Shown: positions 12,661 to 27,100, numbered from the stretch's first letter. The stretch: DNA of 64,000 nt from Certhia americana (GCA_018697195.1 CM031858.1:78003133-78067132); one strand, 5' to 3'. A program made the numbers and translations. The notes: generated by a model not told the origin, from the letters alone.

Positions 12661-13860
12661 AATTAAAAATAAAAATAGAACTTTAAAAGCTCAACATCCT
12701 GCTAGATGAAAGGCTTTTGGGGTTTTTTTTCCCCCTTCTCATTTCAAAATCTTAGATAAATTCAATTGGTGAAATCCCGGGGGGGGAAGCAATAAGAAAG
12801 TATGTTATTTTTGACACAATATATGTACTCTCAAATCAAGCTTCACAGACTGCTTAAACTGATAGGCATGTGAAAAACTTAGTCTAGTTCTCACTTCCCT
12901 GATGCTTTATCCTTGAGCAGCTCCATTGAAAGAAAAGGTAGAAACGTAAAGTATAATGAAGATACACATCAGCAAACATGTAAAAGAATTAGGTCCTTTA
13001 TTAGGCACTTTCTGAATTTATGACTCACAGAGATTTTAAGAGTGGATTGTTTCTGCTCTGTGGAGATTTTATTTGATTTTTTTCCCTTCCTAACATTAGG
13101 AGAAACCTAAAATGGGAAATGTCTGCTATTAAATATAATGAATAATTTAGGTCTTGACTTTAAATTGATTACCTCATCCTATATTTTCTGCACTTCACTT
13201 TTATCCTATTTTGTATAAAGACATGTTTCAGTTAAAGAAAAATCCTGGTTTTCATAGTTTAATAGTGTTTTGGGCCATGATGGTGACATCTAAATTTTGT
13301 AAAACCATAGGTCTTATTCCTTCTTATATCATCTAAATTAAAGTCGGGGTGATGCTTTCCTAATTGTATGGTCATAATCTCAAGTAAAGCAAATCAGTTC
13401 TGTTTTTCATACTTGTTCAGTCTGATTATTGACTTCACACCTCTGACATACCCAGTACCAGCAAAAACAGTGGCTGTTTCTTATGACGCAATGAAGCGCG
13501 TGGAAAGAAATTCTTCATTTATTGTAATAACTCAGTTTTTGAACCATACACAGTAGCCTTGCCAATATAAATAGTAGTTCCCAAATGCTCTAGCAACAAG
13601 AAAATCACAGAAAAAAAAAATTACTTTTCCTTCTCAATTTATGTCCTTTATTTAGAGTGTAGTAACATAACCTAGGTAAATTATGTGGAGTGCTGTTCAT
13701 ATAAATTATTTTGATGATGACTCAGCTGGAGGCACATCACCTTCACGTAGATAAAACAAATTCAAATACATGATGCACTGACAGAAAGCAACACTCCCAC
13801 TTTGACTGTATTTCATTCTTTCACATCTGCTAGGCTGGAACCACTGTAGTAAAAAATATC
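12661..13860. other. Non-coding unique sequence
   Basis: AT-rich with no recognised gene or transposon. Short homopolymer features include GGGG-T8-CCCCC at 12719-12735 and a run of eight G at 12779-12786. Confidence 0.6.
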
Positions 13861-14210
13861 TGAGGGATGTTTCCAACAACAGCCTCATGTTTTCAGAGAA
13901 CAGCGATGGAGTCAGGGCTGGAACACAGATTCAAAACCCTTCTGAGAAAGAGGACTGGAAAGGATGGAGACAGAGCTGCCTACATGTTATTCCTAAGACT
14001 ATCCAGCAAATCCAGTCTATTAGCCAGGACAGCTAGGGAGAGAACCAGGACCACAACCATGACCAGCACCCAGGTCCACCTAAAGCAGTGCTTGGTTAGG
14101 TACTGACAATCCCAGGCTGGGCTGAAATGAGCAGCCTGGAAGAGAGCCCCAGGAGTGACTAGACAGGAGCAGTCAGGGCTGGTCAGGGGTCATACATGGT
14201 GTCAGTGGTT
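13861..14210. other. Locally GC-richer non-coding block
   Basis: G+C is visibly higher than in the flanks, with many CAGG/CCAGG words. It includes an open frame of 79 codons (13867-14106, +) with no recognisable domain. It may be a very old repeat, but I could not match it to CR1 landmarks. Confidence 0.4.
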
Positions 14211-14561
14211 TAATGTAAGGGAAGACAGTAAGAAATGTATTCACTTCCAGATGCATAAGACTGTTAAGATTTGTATAGAATGCAAAAGAATGTTTTCCAT
14301 TTTATTAAGAGTAATAAATACTTCTCAGACAGGATGCCCTACAACTTTTTTAGCTTTCATAAAATATCTCTTACCTGGTAAACATCCATACCCAAAAAGG
14401 ATTTATTTACAATGTCATAACAAATTACATTCTTTTTCATTTTAACAAAATGGTACATCTTAATACATAGTATACATGAAGAAAACAAAATTCAAAATAC
14501 AGAATAAAATGGTGTTGCCTTTGTAAAGGATTTGAGGTCAACCTGTCTCAGGTTCCAGAAA

Positions 14562-14587
14562 TCTTCTAGATATTGATATCTAGAAGA
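14562..14587. repeat. 26-bp palindrome, 12-bp arms
   Basis: Arms TCTTCTAGATAT and ATATCTAGAAGA are exact reverse complements separated by the two bases TG. The arms could extrude a perfect 12-bp stem. Confidence 0.95.
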
Positions 14588-15432
14588 AAGGACAGTTAAC
14601 TTCTGGTGCAGTTTACCACAAGAGGCCATTGCATGAAATGTGACAACTACACAGTGCAACATCTTTTCAAGCAGAACTGTTGGCTTTCTTTTTTAATCAA
14701 TAAACTGCTATACTGGCATTAACTCAACCTTATTGTTGGTGGATTTGTTCTTACCTTACAAGTGATTACACCAGGACTAAACCATTTGGGATGTCAACAT
14801 TACTGACTTTTCTCTGCAGCACCAGTCCTGAGACAGTAAACCACGCTTCCAGAACTGTGAATAGGGTATCTTCCTCCAGAGCTAAATTCACATAACAAAA
14901 GCAAATTGAAAAAAATATATGGACTCATGTATTTCCTGCAAATATATTTCAGCTCTGTATAATATTTATAGAAGGCCTCTAGTTTTACTGGTATTGAATG
15001 CCTTTGATGGTTGGACTGTGTCATGAGTAATGATAATTGAAACAAAGGATAGACATCAACCTGGTGAGTTTGGTCCTCTTCTGGGCTTAGACTACCTGTT
15101 CCAAGCTTCAAAAGCTTTAGTGTAATGGTTATGAACGCTGATGATGTAACTGAAGATTGACGGTCTCTTCCTCCAAAAGAAATTCTCCTAAGCTAAATAT
15201 GGAAAATCACTATTTCATAAATGAAAAATAAAACAAGAGCAAATGATATCGTCTCCTGGCATCCTTGTTTCCCTGTATTAAAATACCAAATGGATGATTC
15301 CCAGGATTAATAGATATGTCATTTGAGCAATGATCTCACTATTTTAAGTCTGAAAAAACTGACCTCACCATACAGGCATGCAGTAAGTAAAAATCATGGT
15401 ACTGAAACAGAGTCAAAAAAGTGTTGCATAAG

Positions 15433-15486
15433 GCCTTGGTTATTTTTAAGTTCTTTGAAGTCTTGATTATTTTTAAGTTCTTTAAT
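15433..15486. repeat. 27-bp imperfect tandem duplication
   Basis: Units 15433-15459 and 15460-15486 share the core TTATTTTTAAGTTCTTT and differ at a few positions near the start and end of the unit. Confidence 0.9.
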
Positions 15487-18400
15487 ATGGTCCCCTATGT
15501 TTTTTATAGCTTTCAATTGATATTGGCTGTGAATGGACCTGTAAAAAGATTGATAATGTACTGAGCACTGTTAAACTGTCCCCTTGTCTCACTTTGTCTG
15601 TCTAGGGACAATAACAACCTTCATTTCCTGGTTTAGCAACTGGACTGAGCTGTTCATTAGATAAAAATCAATCTCTTTCAGTCAGCCAGTGGGGACATCT
15701 ACAAATTCAGGGAGTAGAAAAGTAGAACAGTATTCAACAAGTGATACTTCAAAAGACATTTATGTTTGGAAAGAGCTATTTTCTTCTGTAACAAATAGAA
15801 AGGTGATTTTGAAGTGTATAAACACATTAATTAGATGAAGAGTCAATCTTGATCTCAGATTCATTTACAATAATAATACCCATTTCCACAGGGTTGTACA
15901 TCTTCAGTCAAGAAAAGACGAATGTTAACTAAGTATGTAAGAAGGGGTTTTTATGCAGAAAAAGGATGCATCATTTCACCTTTAAAGATGGACCTCTAAG
16001 AAGATGAGGACTACGTAAGATTGTTCCCTAAAAAAATGTACATAATCTCTAGATCTCCAGAAGGAAGCAAATTAAAAATTCTAATATAATTATTACTTGT
16101 ATGTTTCATGCCTGCTTTTTTTCTTATTTAATTAAGGTTTCAAATAGCCATTATCTTAAACAAAAACAAAATAAAATAACTTGGAAATTTTATAGCACAT
16201 ATGCATTAATTATTCACCTCAGTCCATCAGGTTCATCAGTGTCTATTTACCTAAAAAATAGCAGAGAAAAAGAAATGTCAAAACTTAATAATTTTATGCA
16301 GCTTCTTCCATAATTCAGTCAACTTTTTCTTTCGTGTCAAATCAAAAACATAGTAGATTCTTGAAAAGAAATTTTGAAGTAAGTGATTTACCAAGATTTT
16401 TAGTATTTAGATTGTGATCTCCAAGTTCAACAAGTTGTTACATTAAGTGAAATTACACTACCTGTATTTTTCCATTTAGCATAAGGTTGATTTATAATAT
16501 CTGTATAGCCAAAAACCACTGACCTATTTTGCTGGAAGTGCAGCAGTGTAATATAATTCTACTGTTAAAAAGCACAGCTAAAAAGGTGTTTGTGTCTTCA
16601 TGTGAATAAGTAGCACTTATCTAGTCCTACTGTGTTCTCCTCTGCTGTGGTGAAAATTGCTCTTTCTCTCAGAGCAGGAACTTCTGTATCTAGTTTTTCC
16701 TCTCTATTTTTTCCCCACCCATTTGAGTGTGTAGCCTAGGCAACAGCAGGGACTTTTACTCTTGCTTTTCTGAATTACCTACCTTGTCGTTAAGAATAAA
16801 TCTCAACAAAACTCTTCCCACTAGACAAGGAAGTACCTTTTTACCTTTGAGATGACCACAGTTGAAGCATGATGTAAGATGCAGTGCAAAGACAAGATAA
16901 ATGCACGTCATATTTTCTACTGAAGGAAATTTTCTTTGGCCTACAATCCCAGCCCATCATGACTGTGCTATAACCTTGAGTAGGTTAGAGAGATGTGTAA
17001 ACATGCTCATACCTCAAGCACAAATGATAGTGCTTTGCATTACTTTTATCACTTATTTCCAAGGGTTCTGCAACCATTAATTACCACCCAACTCTCAGGT
17101 AGGCAGTGAGCACACTTACATCTGACAGTCCCTCCCCAATTTCAGAGGGATCTTTGCCCAAACAAAAAGAGAATATTCAAACCAATTTCCATCATCTCTC
17201 CATCAAAGTCAAGAAATTTGGCTTCAAGAAACTGCAATGTGGTCACCTTCCATGAAAGACAGGACAAAAAATTGTGTATCCAAATTCAGTAATGCAACAT
17301 AGATCAAACATGCACTAATTAGCAAGAGTTTGAACCTTGTAACAATGCTTACTCATATTGTTGCATACCTTAACCTTTTTGCTTATTTGATTGCTGGTTT
17401 GGGGTTTTTTAAGGTTGTTTTGAGTTTGGAAAATCTTGTCCTAAAAGTACAGTTGTGTTCCACTTTACTGTGCTGTGAAATTTAACTGACTGCACCAGGA
17501 CTAAACTGACATCTAACAGACAGATGCAATCCAGCAGCTATGCTTTGAAAACACCTTGGAAGAGGCCATTCAGTTTTAAAGATTTTGAGAATCTGAAGAA
17601 GAAGAAAAAAGGATCTATTTCAGCCCACTTTAGACAAAGAAAGTTTCCGTGGCAAGATTTTGTTTCTTGAGCCCAGCTTTTAACAGAATATTATACATAT
17701 ATACTAAGCAAAATATTGAAATATATATAGATACAGGAAAGGAAAACTAACTCTCAGTGTAAAGTAGTAGTCAGTAAAGAAATATAAGCTCAAGTTATGA
17801 TCCATGCTTTTAGAAAAAATAGACTTCCAAAAACTATATTCTTATATCCTTCACAAATGCTCAGAATCAGGCAGGCCAAGAACTGGTAAGTGTTCTTATA
17901 ATGAGTGCCTTGCATCAAAACACCATGCACCATCCAGCACACTTGCCAAGCAGCAGAGCATTTATCTTTTACACAGTTCATCTCTGAGAGTAATCCTTCT
18001 GGTTTATCAATTACTTTGATGTTACAAATATGATTCATTGAAAGGAATTACTCAGGCGTGTCAAGTTACACCGATATTTAAGTTTGCTTGCAGAAGTATT
18101 TTTCTGCCACTGTTAAACCTCTACATGCCATTAATCAAATTATGTATCAATGGAACCAGATTTTCAAAATAGCTGAAATGGTAAACAAGGACAGAATTTT
18201 AAAGTATTCTCACTGTGCGATTTTGAGACAGATTAAGAAAAACCTTGCTAGTACAGTAGGCTCCCTGAAATGTTCTAACCACTCACTTCAGAGCCTTGGT
18301 AGCTGCAAAGATCCTCCTTGAAAACCTGGTACAAAAGTGAAGATGCATAACTTCTGGAACTCTCTTTTATAAGAACAAGTCTTTGTTAAGCTATCAAATT

Positions 18401-18528
18401 AAGACGTACTGAGATGCACTGTGGCCTAATATTTTCTCACTTTGCAAAATAATTTTTGGGAAAGTGCATCCTGGCAACATCATCTGACATAAAAATCACT
18501 TGGTGGGTGCAATGCAACAACTGCATAG

Positions 18529-18558
18529 ATGGACCTCTATCCACCATGGACCTCTATC
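18529..18558. repeat. Short direct repeat, 13 bp at 17-bp spacing
   Basis: ATGGACCTCTATC occurs at 18529-18541 and 18546-18558, exact copies. Confidence 0.93.
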
Positions 18559-19425
18559 ATACCACTCTTTAGAGACATGGAGAAACACTTTGGGGAGCAC
18601 TCTGTGAAATCATGCAAATGGCTCAAATTTGAAAGCATATTACTGCTTTTATTAGATGATTTTAAATAAATTTTTATGGATGACTTTTTTCTATTTGTTT
18701 CGTTTCTAAGCTTTCATCGTTTGAAATATTTTTCATATTCGAATGTATTTTTAGTCAGATCCTGAAATTTTATATATAGCTTCATTTTTTGATGACAGTT
18801 TCATATTTAGGTTGTTCTAAGAAGTGCTTTGGAAACTTTTCAAGAGAAGCACTTGGCAATGTTTTCATTTGTGTAATATTTGAAAGATACTTGAGCTGCA
18901 AGATGAAAAAGAATAAACTCCATTTTTCTTTCTTAAATTCCTCATCCTTAAAGAGCTGCTTTGCACTCTCTATTGTTATAAAAGACTTTTCAGGATACTC
19001 TACTACATACTGCAAATATTATTAGAATTCCAATCTCAAATGACATGCCTTTTGAAGACATAGAAGTCACTCTTGTTGATTATGTATTTTCTAAAGGAGA
19101 AATGGAAAACAAAAGATATGTATCATTAAAAAATCTCTGATTAGTTCTCTACTTAAAAATATTTAGCTATTATTCTTCTTATGGTTTTATTTTTTAAGCA
19201 AGTTAAAAATCTGATCCTATGTCCAATAATGAAAAACTACAGTCATGTGAAAGAAAGTACAGACCAGTCACAAGACTATTATATATCAAGGAGACCAATT
19301 ATGTAAGAAATGTATTGTTCAAAAAAGGCCCCAACGTAAAGAGCTGTATGTATTGCTGTCTTAAACTAAGTTAGAGTTTTAAATCATAACTCAGTCTTTG
19401 TCTGATAACACTGAGGAAAAAAAAA

Positions 19426-19450
19426 ATCTATTAATCTTTGATTAATAGAT
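19426..19450. repeat. 25-bp palindrome, 11-bp arms
   Basis: ATCTATTAATC, loop TTT, GATTAATAGAT; arms are exact reverse complements. AT-rich, so partly expected from composition. Confidence 0.93.
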
Positions 19451-20929
19451 AGGGACACAACTCCCTTTTTTAATAAAGCAAGAGATGTTTTCCTTTTGAA
19501 AATATGCCTCTTGCCACACAGGATCAACAAGCAAGATACAGAGGTGAAAAAGAATAAAAAATATTTCTGAAGTTCATTCATTCAAGAAACCAACTAAAAT
19601 TGCAGTTTCTTTTCCACCTTATTCTTTTAAACTCATTTATTGCTGATGAAGTGAAGCAGACAGAACCAAATCAATAACTCCATAGTCAGCTATGTCTCAA
19701 GGAAATTCAAACTTGACTCCACAGTTCAAAAAACATGCCCCAACCTTTTTACCTGTCTCTGAGGTAAAAGAGTAAATGAAAGCTTCTATTTTGGTCACTG
19801 GCCTTTCTGGTGCTGACAGCAACCATGGCAATTTGCTTCCATAAACTGTGAGTCATACAGCCTTTAGGATGATGTTCAAGCAATTCAACTTTGTGCTCTG
19901 CAGACTGTTTGTCTGTGTTATGTCTGTAATCTCAAACTGTATTTAAAATGTCCATGGACCCCCAAGTCCATGAGAGAACCATCTAAGTCACTACTCGTGG
20001 CAAGCTGAAGACATGGCTGCTGTTTTGGATATACTTCAGGTCACTGTTTTTCATTCAGATGGTGAGACTGTGAATCTGTTCTGACAACAAATTTGTAGGA
20101 CACGTGAAGCATAGGTCTATAATTTGTCTCAACAAGAATAAAATCCAGTGATATTAATCTACTCTTCTATAGAGACAAAAGGAACTTGAAAGAGAGGAAA
20201 GAATGTCAGTCCCATTCTTTTGTTCCTTCAGATAGTACAAGTCAAGGGAATTGCCTTCCAAACTCGAAAAGTTCAGATTACTCAGAGCTACTTTTTCTTT
20301 CATAGGGAATCTTTTGAAATTCTAAGATGCTCTGCAACTTGATTCTGTGTCTAGCACTTAATTTCTATTTCCTGTCACTTCTATTTTGTAGGAACATCTA
20401 TTATCCAGGTAGTTCCTTATGTCTTGGTACTACCTAAGTATGCTAACATAAGTTATTACTGCCTCCTTAAATGCTCAGATTTTAATGATGACCACATAAC
20501 TAGTGTTTATCACTCTTAGTTTCTCTTAACCACTGTGTATAAAAACACTTCACATTGATTAGGTTTCATGCTTAACAGGGTACTCAAAGATCTAGGATAA
20601 GCCAAACTCTGAAGTTGTCATAGTAGGACCCTCAAGATCCCTTTTTCCACTGCTTGCTAAACACCCACATTACAGAAAATACTCTGAACACTTTTTTTAG
20701 ATATAGCCTGCTCAGATGACAGCTGGTCACTGAAGTGTACAGATCTCCTGCAGAATGAGCCAAAATATTCATGAAGATTGTTATATTCTTGATTCCAGCC
20801 AGGCAGCACAGAGACTTGAATACTTAGGAGTTACCTAACCATCACATTTTTCTGAGGGCATATCTCTCTGTCTTTTTTCTTTCCTTTTGTAAGAATTGGT
20901 CTATTGAAGCAAGAATCCTGATTGCCATC

Positions 20930-21038
20930 TTTCTTCTTCTTCTCCTTCTTCTTCTCCTTCTTCTTCTCCTTCTTCTTCTCCTTCTTCTTCTCCTTCTTCT
21001 TCTCCTTCTTCTTCTTCTTCTTCTTCTTCTTCTTCTTC

Positions 21039-21070
<32 letters not shown>

Positions 21071-21146
21071 CTTCTTCCTCTCCTTCTTCTTCTTCTTCTT
21101 CTTCTTCTTCTTCCTCTCCTTCTTCTTCTTCTTCTTCTTCCTCTCC
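20930..21146. repeat. Polypyrimidine TTC/TTCTCC microsatellite, about 217 bp
   Basis: The plus strand is all C and T from 20930 to 21146 apart from a single A at 21040. The left part has a higher-order 12-bp period (three TTC-type triplets plus one TCC), the centre is pure TTC, and the right part has TTC blocks separated by TTCCTCTCC. The minus strand is the matching GAA/GGA purine tract. The apparent poly-Glu (minus) and poly-Phe/Ser (plus) open frames across it are artefacts of the triplet repeat. Known chemistry: long GAA/TTC mirror-like tracts can form triplex (H-DNA). Confidence 0.97.
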
Positions 21147-24100
21147 ACTCTTTGTGATGGGCAAAGCAAGCTGACTTAGTTGTTCTACAGAACTTTTGTT
21201 AACCTCAAAAATCTCTTCTTAAAAGATGTAGCCATGTTTCCACATGAAACTGACTTTCCTAGTTTTAAACTTCTGGATTCAGATGTGCCCTTTCTCTTGG
21301 ATTTCATAACTAGCTTCTGTGACTTCTAGTTGTTTCTCAACAGCACTTCGTCACAAGTCTAAAGTCTCCATTTACAGAGGGACAAAGGACATCAGATGGA
21401 CTATGGGAAAACTGCACTGCACAGTGACTGGATATTCTCAGAACCCCAGAGTCAGACGACTGAGTTTTCTGCAGTGCTACCAGAAGTGTATTTTAAAAGC
21501 AAAATTATTTTGTAATGGGAAAATAATGGAAATGGGAGAAAAAAGTAAAAATGGAAATTTTGAAGATAATAGTCTGAAAGTTCCAGCCCTGATACATTAA
21601 AATACCAAATCAGGAACATTAACAAGACAGTATTTGCAACCAGTTTCAGAAGAGCTGAGTAGCTGCGTGTGTGGAAAAATTATTTTATTTTCAGTTTTGA
21701 AAGGTTGGGGGTTTTTTTCTCCCAATGAAAAATATATAGTATGCCTTGTATAAAAGGGGTCAAGGGACTACTACAACTTGAAAAGGTCTTAAGTTTCACA
21801 GGACAAAAAACATGTAACTTGAACCTCCTCACCCACTGGATTCCCCATTCCTAAAGTTGAAGAGAAATGACCCCAGAAGTCTAACAGTTTAGGAAAGGAA
21901 AATAATCATTTCATTCTGACTAGAAAGACATATTGCATACATGAAATAAATTAGACTGAAAGTGCCAGGACATCAAATTTAAATACAAGGCAAAGCCTTC
22001 TTCACTTCAAGGGGAAGAGGAGGTAATTTTTTAAGCAGAGAATTCAAAGTAGATAACTGCAGCTAAAGTGAAACAAGCATTAAAAAGTGATGCAAAAAAA
22101 CCCAGAAGTAGAGCTGAAAAAATTTATGAAATGTATATATGCTGTGAATATCCTCAGCATAAAAAATAACCAGAGTAGTGCAAATTTCAGCCCTTTGTAT
22201 TTTTGCACATTAAAATTATCTAAGAAAAGGTAGATTTTATATAATCATGTTACTGAATAGCAACTTTTTTTTCTTTCTTTCTAATGTCACAAGTTAGCTC
22301 CAAAAGAAAGATTTTATGCATTAAAATCTAAAAAGTAAGCTTTTTAGGAAATATATGCTTTCATACCACCTTTAAGCATAGGGGTGTTTCTGCTGGTAAA
22401 ATTGCCACTGGCAGAAAAATAAGCTTGATGTAATTTGAATGTGGGGTTCTGGTTTTGCAGTAAAAGCTGTGTGAATATAGGTGGCAGTCATAATATTTCC
22501 TAAAGGAGTGGTCCTGCATGACCCTGAAATTCAGGCTTTAGCTTTTTCTGCTTAGCACAAAGCCACCTTTAAACAATGCATTTTGTGTGGGTGTGAACAT
22601 ACAATGCCATAAAAAAGAAAAAGGTATTTATGCCTGATTTAGTAAATTGGTTGCTAAAATTGCTTTAGTTAAAATAATCAAATTAAAATTATTAGACCAC
22701 ATGAGGTGATGATGATGAAAGAAAATTCAACAGCAGTGATCTTGGTAGGATTGCCAGTGTCCAGCATCATGGTCATTTGCCATTTATGTTTTATTGGCCA
22801 GCATGATATAAGGAAAATAGAAGAAGGTGACTTCATAAAAGTAGAAGCCATTCTCCTATTAAAGTACCTGGATTTGCAGGTAAGCTATAAATCCTTGCAA
22901 GACAGATTAAGAATTCAAAAGGTGGAAAAGCAGGGGATGGGTGAGTCACAAGAGAACTTAGGTTTCCAATAAGAAAAAAATACATACAAAAATACTTGCA
23001 AATTATAAATTAATAAAGATCCTTTATTACTTTCTAGCAACCAAAACAGGTGTCAATACCCTTCCTTCACCCTTTTCTAGAGTAGAATCTTTCATAGCAT
23101 AGTCTGGAAAGCCCAGAGTAATCAGAAAGTTAAAAAAAAACCCAAACAAGAGTGTTTGTTTTTATCCATGAAGTAGCAAGTGACCTAATAATTATCTGGG
23201 AAAAGGAATATATAATTTAACTTAAAAAAGGTAGGGATGAGTGTTGGGAAGAACAGGAGTGCAAGAATTTAATCAAAGAGATACAAATCAGAAGAGAGGA
23301 AAAACAAGAATCTTAACATTTGATCTCTTGCTGTGATAATAACTCACATTTAGATCTCACTTTTCATCTGAACTTAACAGTCCCAACCATTTCTGGAACA
23401 ATTTTTCATTTTCTTCTCTGAAAGGTATTGCCTAGGTTCTCATGTGCACAAAACAAGAACAGACTACAGTACAAATAAGTCTAGGGAAAAAGATCAGGCT
23501 CGCTACCTTTTCTTGTACAAGTAGGGTTAGCCAATGTTTAGCATTTCTTTCATGAAATATGTTGCATCTACATTTCATGTAAATTACTTTTTTTTCAAAA
23601 TCTGTGACTGTAAATTCGTACTTCTGTCTTGGAAAGCATATTCAGTTGCCTTGAATTTCATCCATGTTCCTGTTTCTAGTCAGAGAGAAAAAGACACACC
23701 TAAAAAGGTTATACAAAGAGTTTAAATGAGGCAGTTAGGAAGATACTTCAGGCTTGCCAGGAAAAAACGCTCATTAAGCTTTTGATCTTTGGTGGAATTT
23801 AGACACTGCAAATTGAATAAGCCCCTTCAGCAGATAATAACCTTTATAAATGTTTGATAGCAGGAAACTCCTTTTAATAAAATACAAAACTTTGTCTACC
23901 TATTTATTAATTTCTTTGTATCTAAAGAAAAATATCTCCTGTTCTCTAAATTTAACAGTTTCCCTAAAACTGTAGAAAGTTTCTTAGTGCCACAGCCAAA
24001 AGCCACATCCTGTGTTTGAGAAGATATGCTAGATGACTGTTAATAAACTGGAAAGCACTGAAATACAGATAAAACTGTAGCTAAAACATACTGTTTGTTA

Positions 24101-27100
24101 CATACATACATACATATTGTTAACAATAACAATTGAAACAGACAAGATACTTGAAAGTATCAGCAAGTGAGAAGTGTGAAAAAAATCTATAAATTATTTC
24201 TAATCATGTACTAAATGCTTCATATATCTGCTGCAGAAGCAACAACAAAACATTAATTTCATAAAGCAAATAATGTAACCCTACGTATATTACTCTGTGT
24301 AACTAGAGCTTTAAGAAATTTGTAATTAGGAAGAACATGAATTCCAAGAATTCTGTGAATTCCCCAAGAGCGTCCTGAATTTATGGAGCTGGAGAAATAA
24401 ATCATTAAAATCCCTTGTGTCTTTCTATCTGTAATACTGAGAGGTTCTGCTTATGGTAGGTTCCTCCCACCTCATGAGGTTTGAAAGACAAAACCATGAA
24501 TTTCATTGGCTTACAATACCATTGAATGCAGGGAAAAAGCAAATAGGGACAAAGGGATCTTTATGCCTGTACTAAGGTCTAAATATTAAGGTACATCTGC
24601 AGGATTGTACAGAGACATGCATGCTAGCCAGGCTGTATGACACCTGGCTGAGAGCTAGTACAGCTGCATAGCTCTTGGTGCAGTGATAAAGTACCCCTCA
24701 GCAAGGCCCAACAGGCTTTTCAAACTAGATTTGGCAAAAGAAGGCCACACAGAGTTTGTTCATTTCCATCTGTGCCTGCCAGCACAGGCACTGCTTCAGA
24801 GGCACTTCTATCTACCTTCTTTTGAAATTGGTAAAACTAAAACATCCTTGGGTACCAATGGGATTTCAGCACCCAGTCAGGGGCCTCAGTGTCTCCAAAG
24901 CAACTTAAAGACATGAAACAGACAAATAGCCATAGGAACCTTGTGTTAGAGAGGTTTTTTCCTTTCTATCCAGAGCATCATTGTTCACTGATCAGTTTTT
25001 GGCAACCAACCTCTAGCCTTGGCAGGAAGGCTTTATACTGACAGCTTCAGCTTGCATGAACCTCATGTACCTGCCAAAAGCTTTTAGGCAAAGACCTAGA
25101 TTTGCATTTCTTTAAATATAATATGTAAGTCCAGGATTTTACATATATTTTCTTAGTTTACACCAATCTGAAAAAAGGAAGAAGAGGAAATTATATCAAG
25201 CCAAATAAAAAAAGGAACAGTGTGAGACTCCAGTACTTTTTGAGGTCAGACTGAGCCCAAAAGAGTTTTACTCGTCTTTTTTCTCACACATAGACTTGTG
25301 AGACATACATAAAAATCTTCCCCATACAAAATTTTCCAATGCAAATCAGAAAACTGTGCAACATTTTCAGAAAGTGTTCACATCTGCTCTATTTGTTCAC
25401 CACTAAAAGCCACTACTAGAAGTTTTGTCTGTCTCTCTGAGAAAGAAGCAGCAGAATAAGAGAAACAAAGTGTACAGGAGCAAAACCACTGCCCACAAAA
25501 AAAAGCACAGTCCAAAATGCTGTGATTTCAGGTAGCAAGATGTCAAATCCAAAAATTTGATAACCAAAAAAAAGAAAAAAAGAAAGGAAAGCTTATATCA
25601 TATTTCCTTGCCAGCTATGAACAGGTAAGACTAACTGTACCTTGTTGCATGTGGGGAGAATGGAGTGACATGTGCTATATGCACTGTGCAAGACAGGAGG
25701 CTGTGAATGAGCTCCTTCTAGTCCTGAACAAAATTTGGAAACTTGTTACCAGAATATGATCATGCCAATGACTGTGTGTGCTCCTGAGCAGGGAGACACA
25801 GAACACCAGAGTCAAGTCTTTTCTGCATAGGGCCAAAATACAAGCAAATTTTAAAGTCTAAAGCAACACTGGTTCAGCAGAACTTCTCAGGACCCAAGGG
25901 GCTGCCTGTACAAGCCCTCCACTGCACTCTGGAAGGGTGCCTACATGGAGATGATGAAAACACCTGAGTTAAATTAGCTTGAATTAAAACCTAGAAATAC
26001 TGGTGTGCAACAAGTATTGTTAGAGCTTTCCTTCAGTCAATGCATCCCTACTCCTCATCCCCTGGAATGCTACCCATAAGATTTATGTTTTGCACTGCTG
26101 TTTCTAAGAGAATTTAATCAGTGGGAGCGGAAGAGACTAGGAGTCTCTTTTTTTCGGGCTTTTGGGGTTGGTTAGTTTGTTTGGTTTGGGTTTTTTTTCT
26201 AAGAGTAAATCTTCTCTTGGGTTTGCAAGACAAAAAGAGGTCTTTTTGCTGGAAGTTACACCATGCTGTTTTCATACTTCCTTGTAGAATAAGTTCTATG
26301 ATATTATTTATATATATTTCAGGCAATGTTCCCATTGCTACAGACTGTGACAAAATGAAAATGTAATCCCCATTCAGTTGCTAGCCTCTAAAATAAAAGA
26401 TCTTTCTAAAGCTCCTAATTCATAGATTTCAAAGTTCATAATAATTAGGGTTATTTCCTGTTGCTGCAGAAATAGAATGAACCTTTAACATTTTAGTAAA
26501 AGTTTCCAGTTATATGGAGAACTGTCAAAAAGCCCTAAAGTTCCTTAAAACAGTAGAGTTTAAAGCCTAAAACAATAACATAGAGGAACAAGTAAATTCA
26601 GCAGATGCTTATCTATCCCACATGAAGTTCTGCTCACATGCTTATTTCTACTTTTTTAAATGAAGAGCAATGCAAATTACTTTTTTAAGCCATTATTATC
26701 ACTTCATCTATTACAAGGTAAAACTTCTCTCCCTCTATACTGTAACTCTCTTGTATTTGCTTAGTTACTTTAATAGAACCCAGACTTGATGTTGTTTTTC
26801 CTTTTCTTGTTGACTGGGATTAGAAATTACCTGAAATTATTTTATATTCTTCTATAAGTCAGTTTCTGAAACATGTAAATGTCAGACAGGCACACCACTC
26901 TTGTCATTATCTCTGCCTTGGTAGCATAGATTTCTTTCCAATTCACATCTATGTTTACTGCTCATGCAAAGTAAATATTTGCGCCAGCCTGTCTCTAGCT
27001 GATCGGCATTCCCCACCAAGCAAAGTTCACCATACCAAATGGAGATGCTTATTGGAAGAGTTCATTTCATAGAATGTTAACAGCCTAAATAATAGAGGCC

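Larger units (their letters stand above)
14211..20929. other. Non-coding unique sequence, mostly featureless
   Basis: About 6.7 kb with no supportable exon. Listed separately are the palindromes at 14562 and 19426 and the small tandem duplications at 15433 and 18529. The rest is AT-rich single-copy sequence with stops in all frames; overlapping small frames on opposite strands (e.g. 17790-18038, 18782-19025) show no family resemblance. Confidence 0.6.

Noticed and set aside
13484..13492. TGACGCAAT, an ATF/C-EBP-like site
   Set aside because: One 9-bp motif in isolation; expected by chance at this window size.
20901..21179. Poly-Glu (minus) and poly-Phe (plus) open frames
   Set aside because: Pure consequence of the TTC/GAA triplet repeat, open in several frames on both strands.
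24100..24115. ACAT x4 as a microsatellite locus
   Set aside because: Only four units; too short to be of interest beyond the note in the interval entry.
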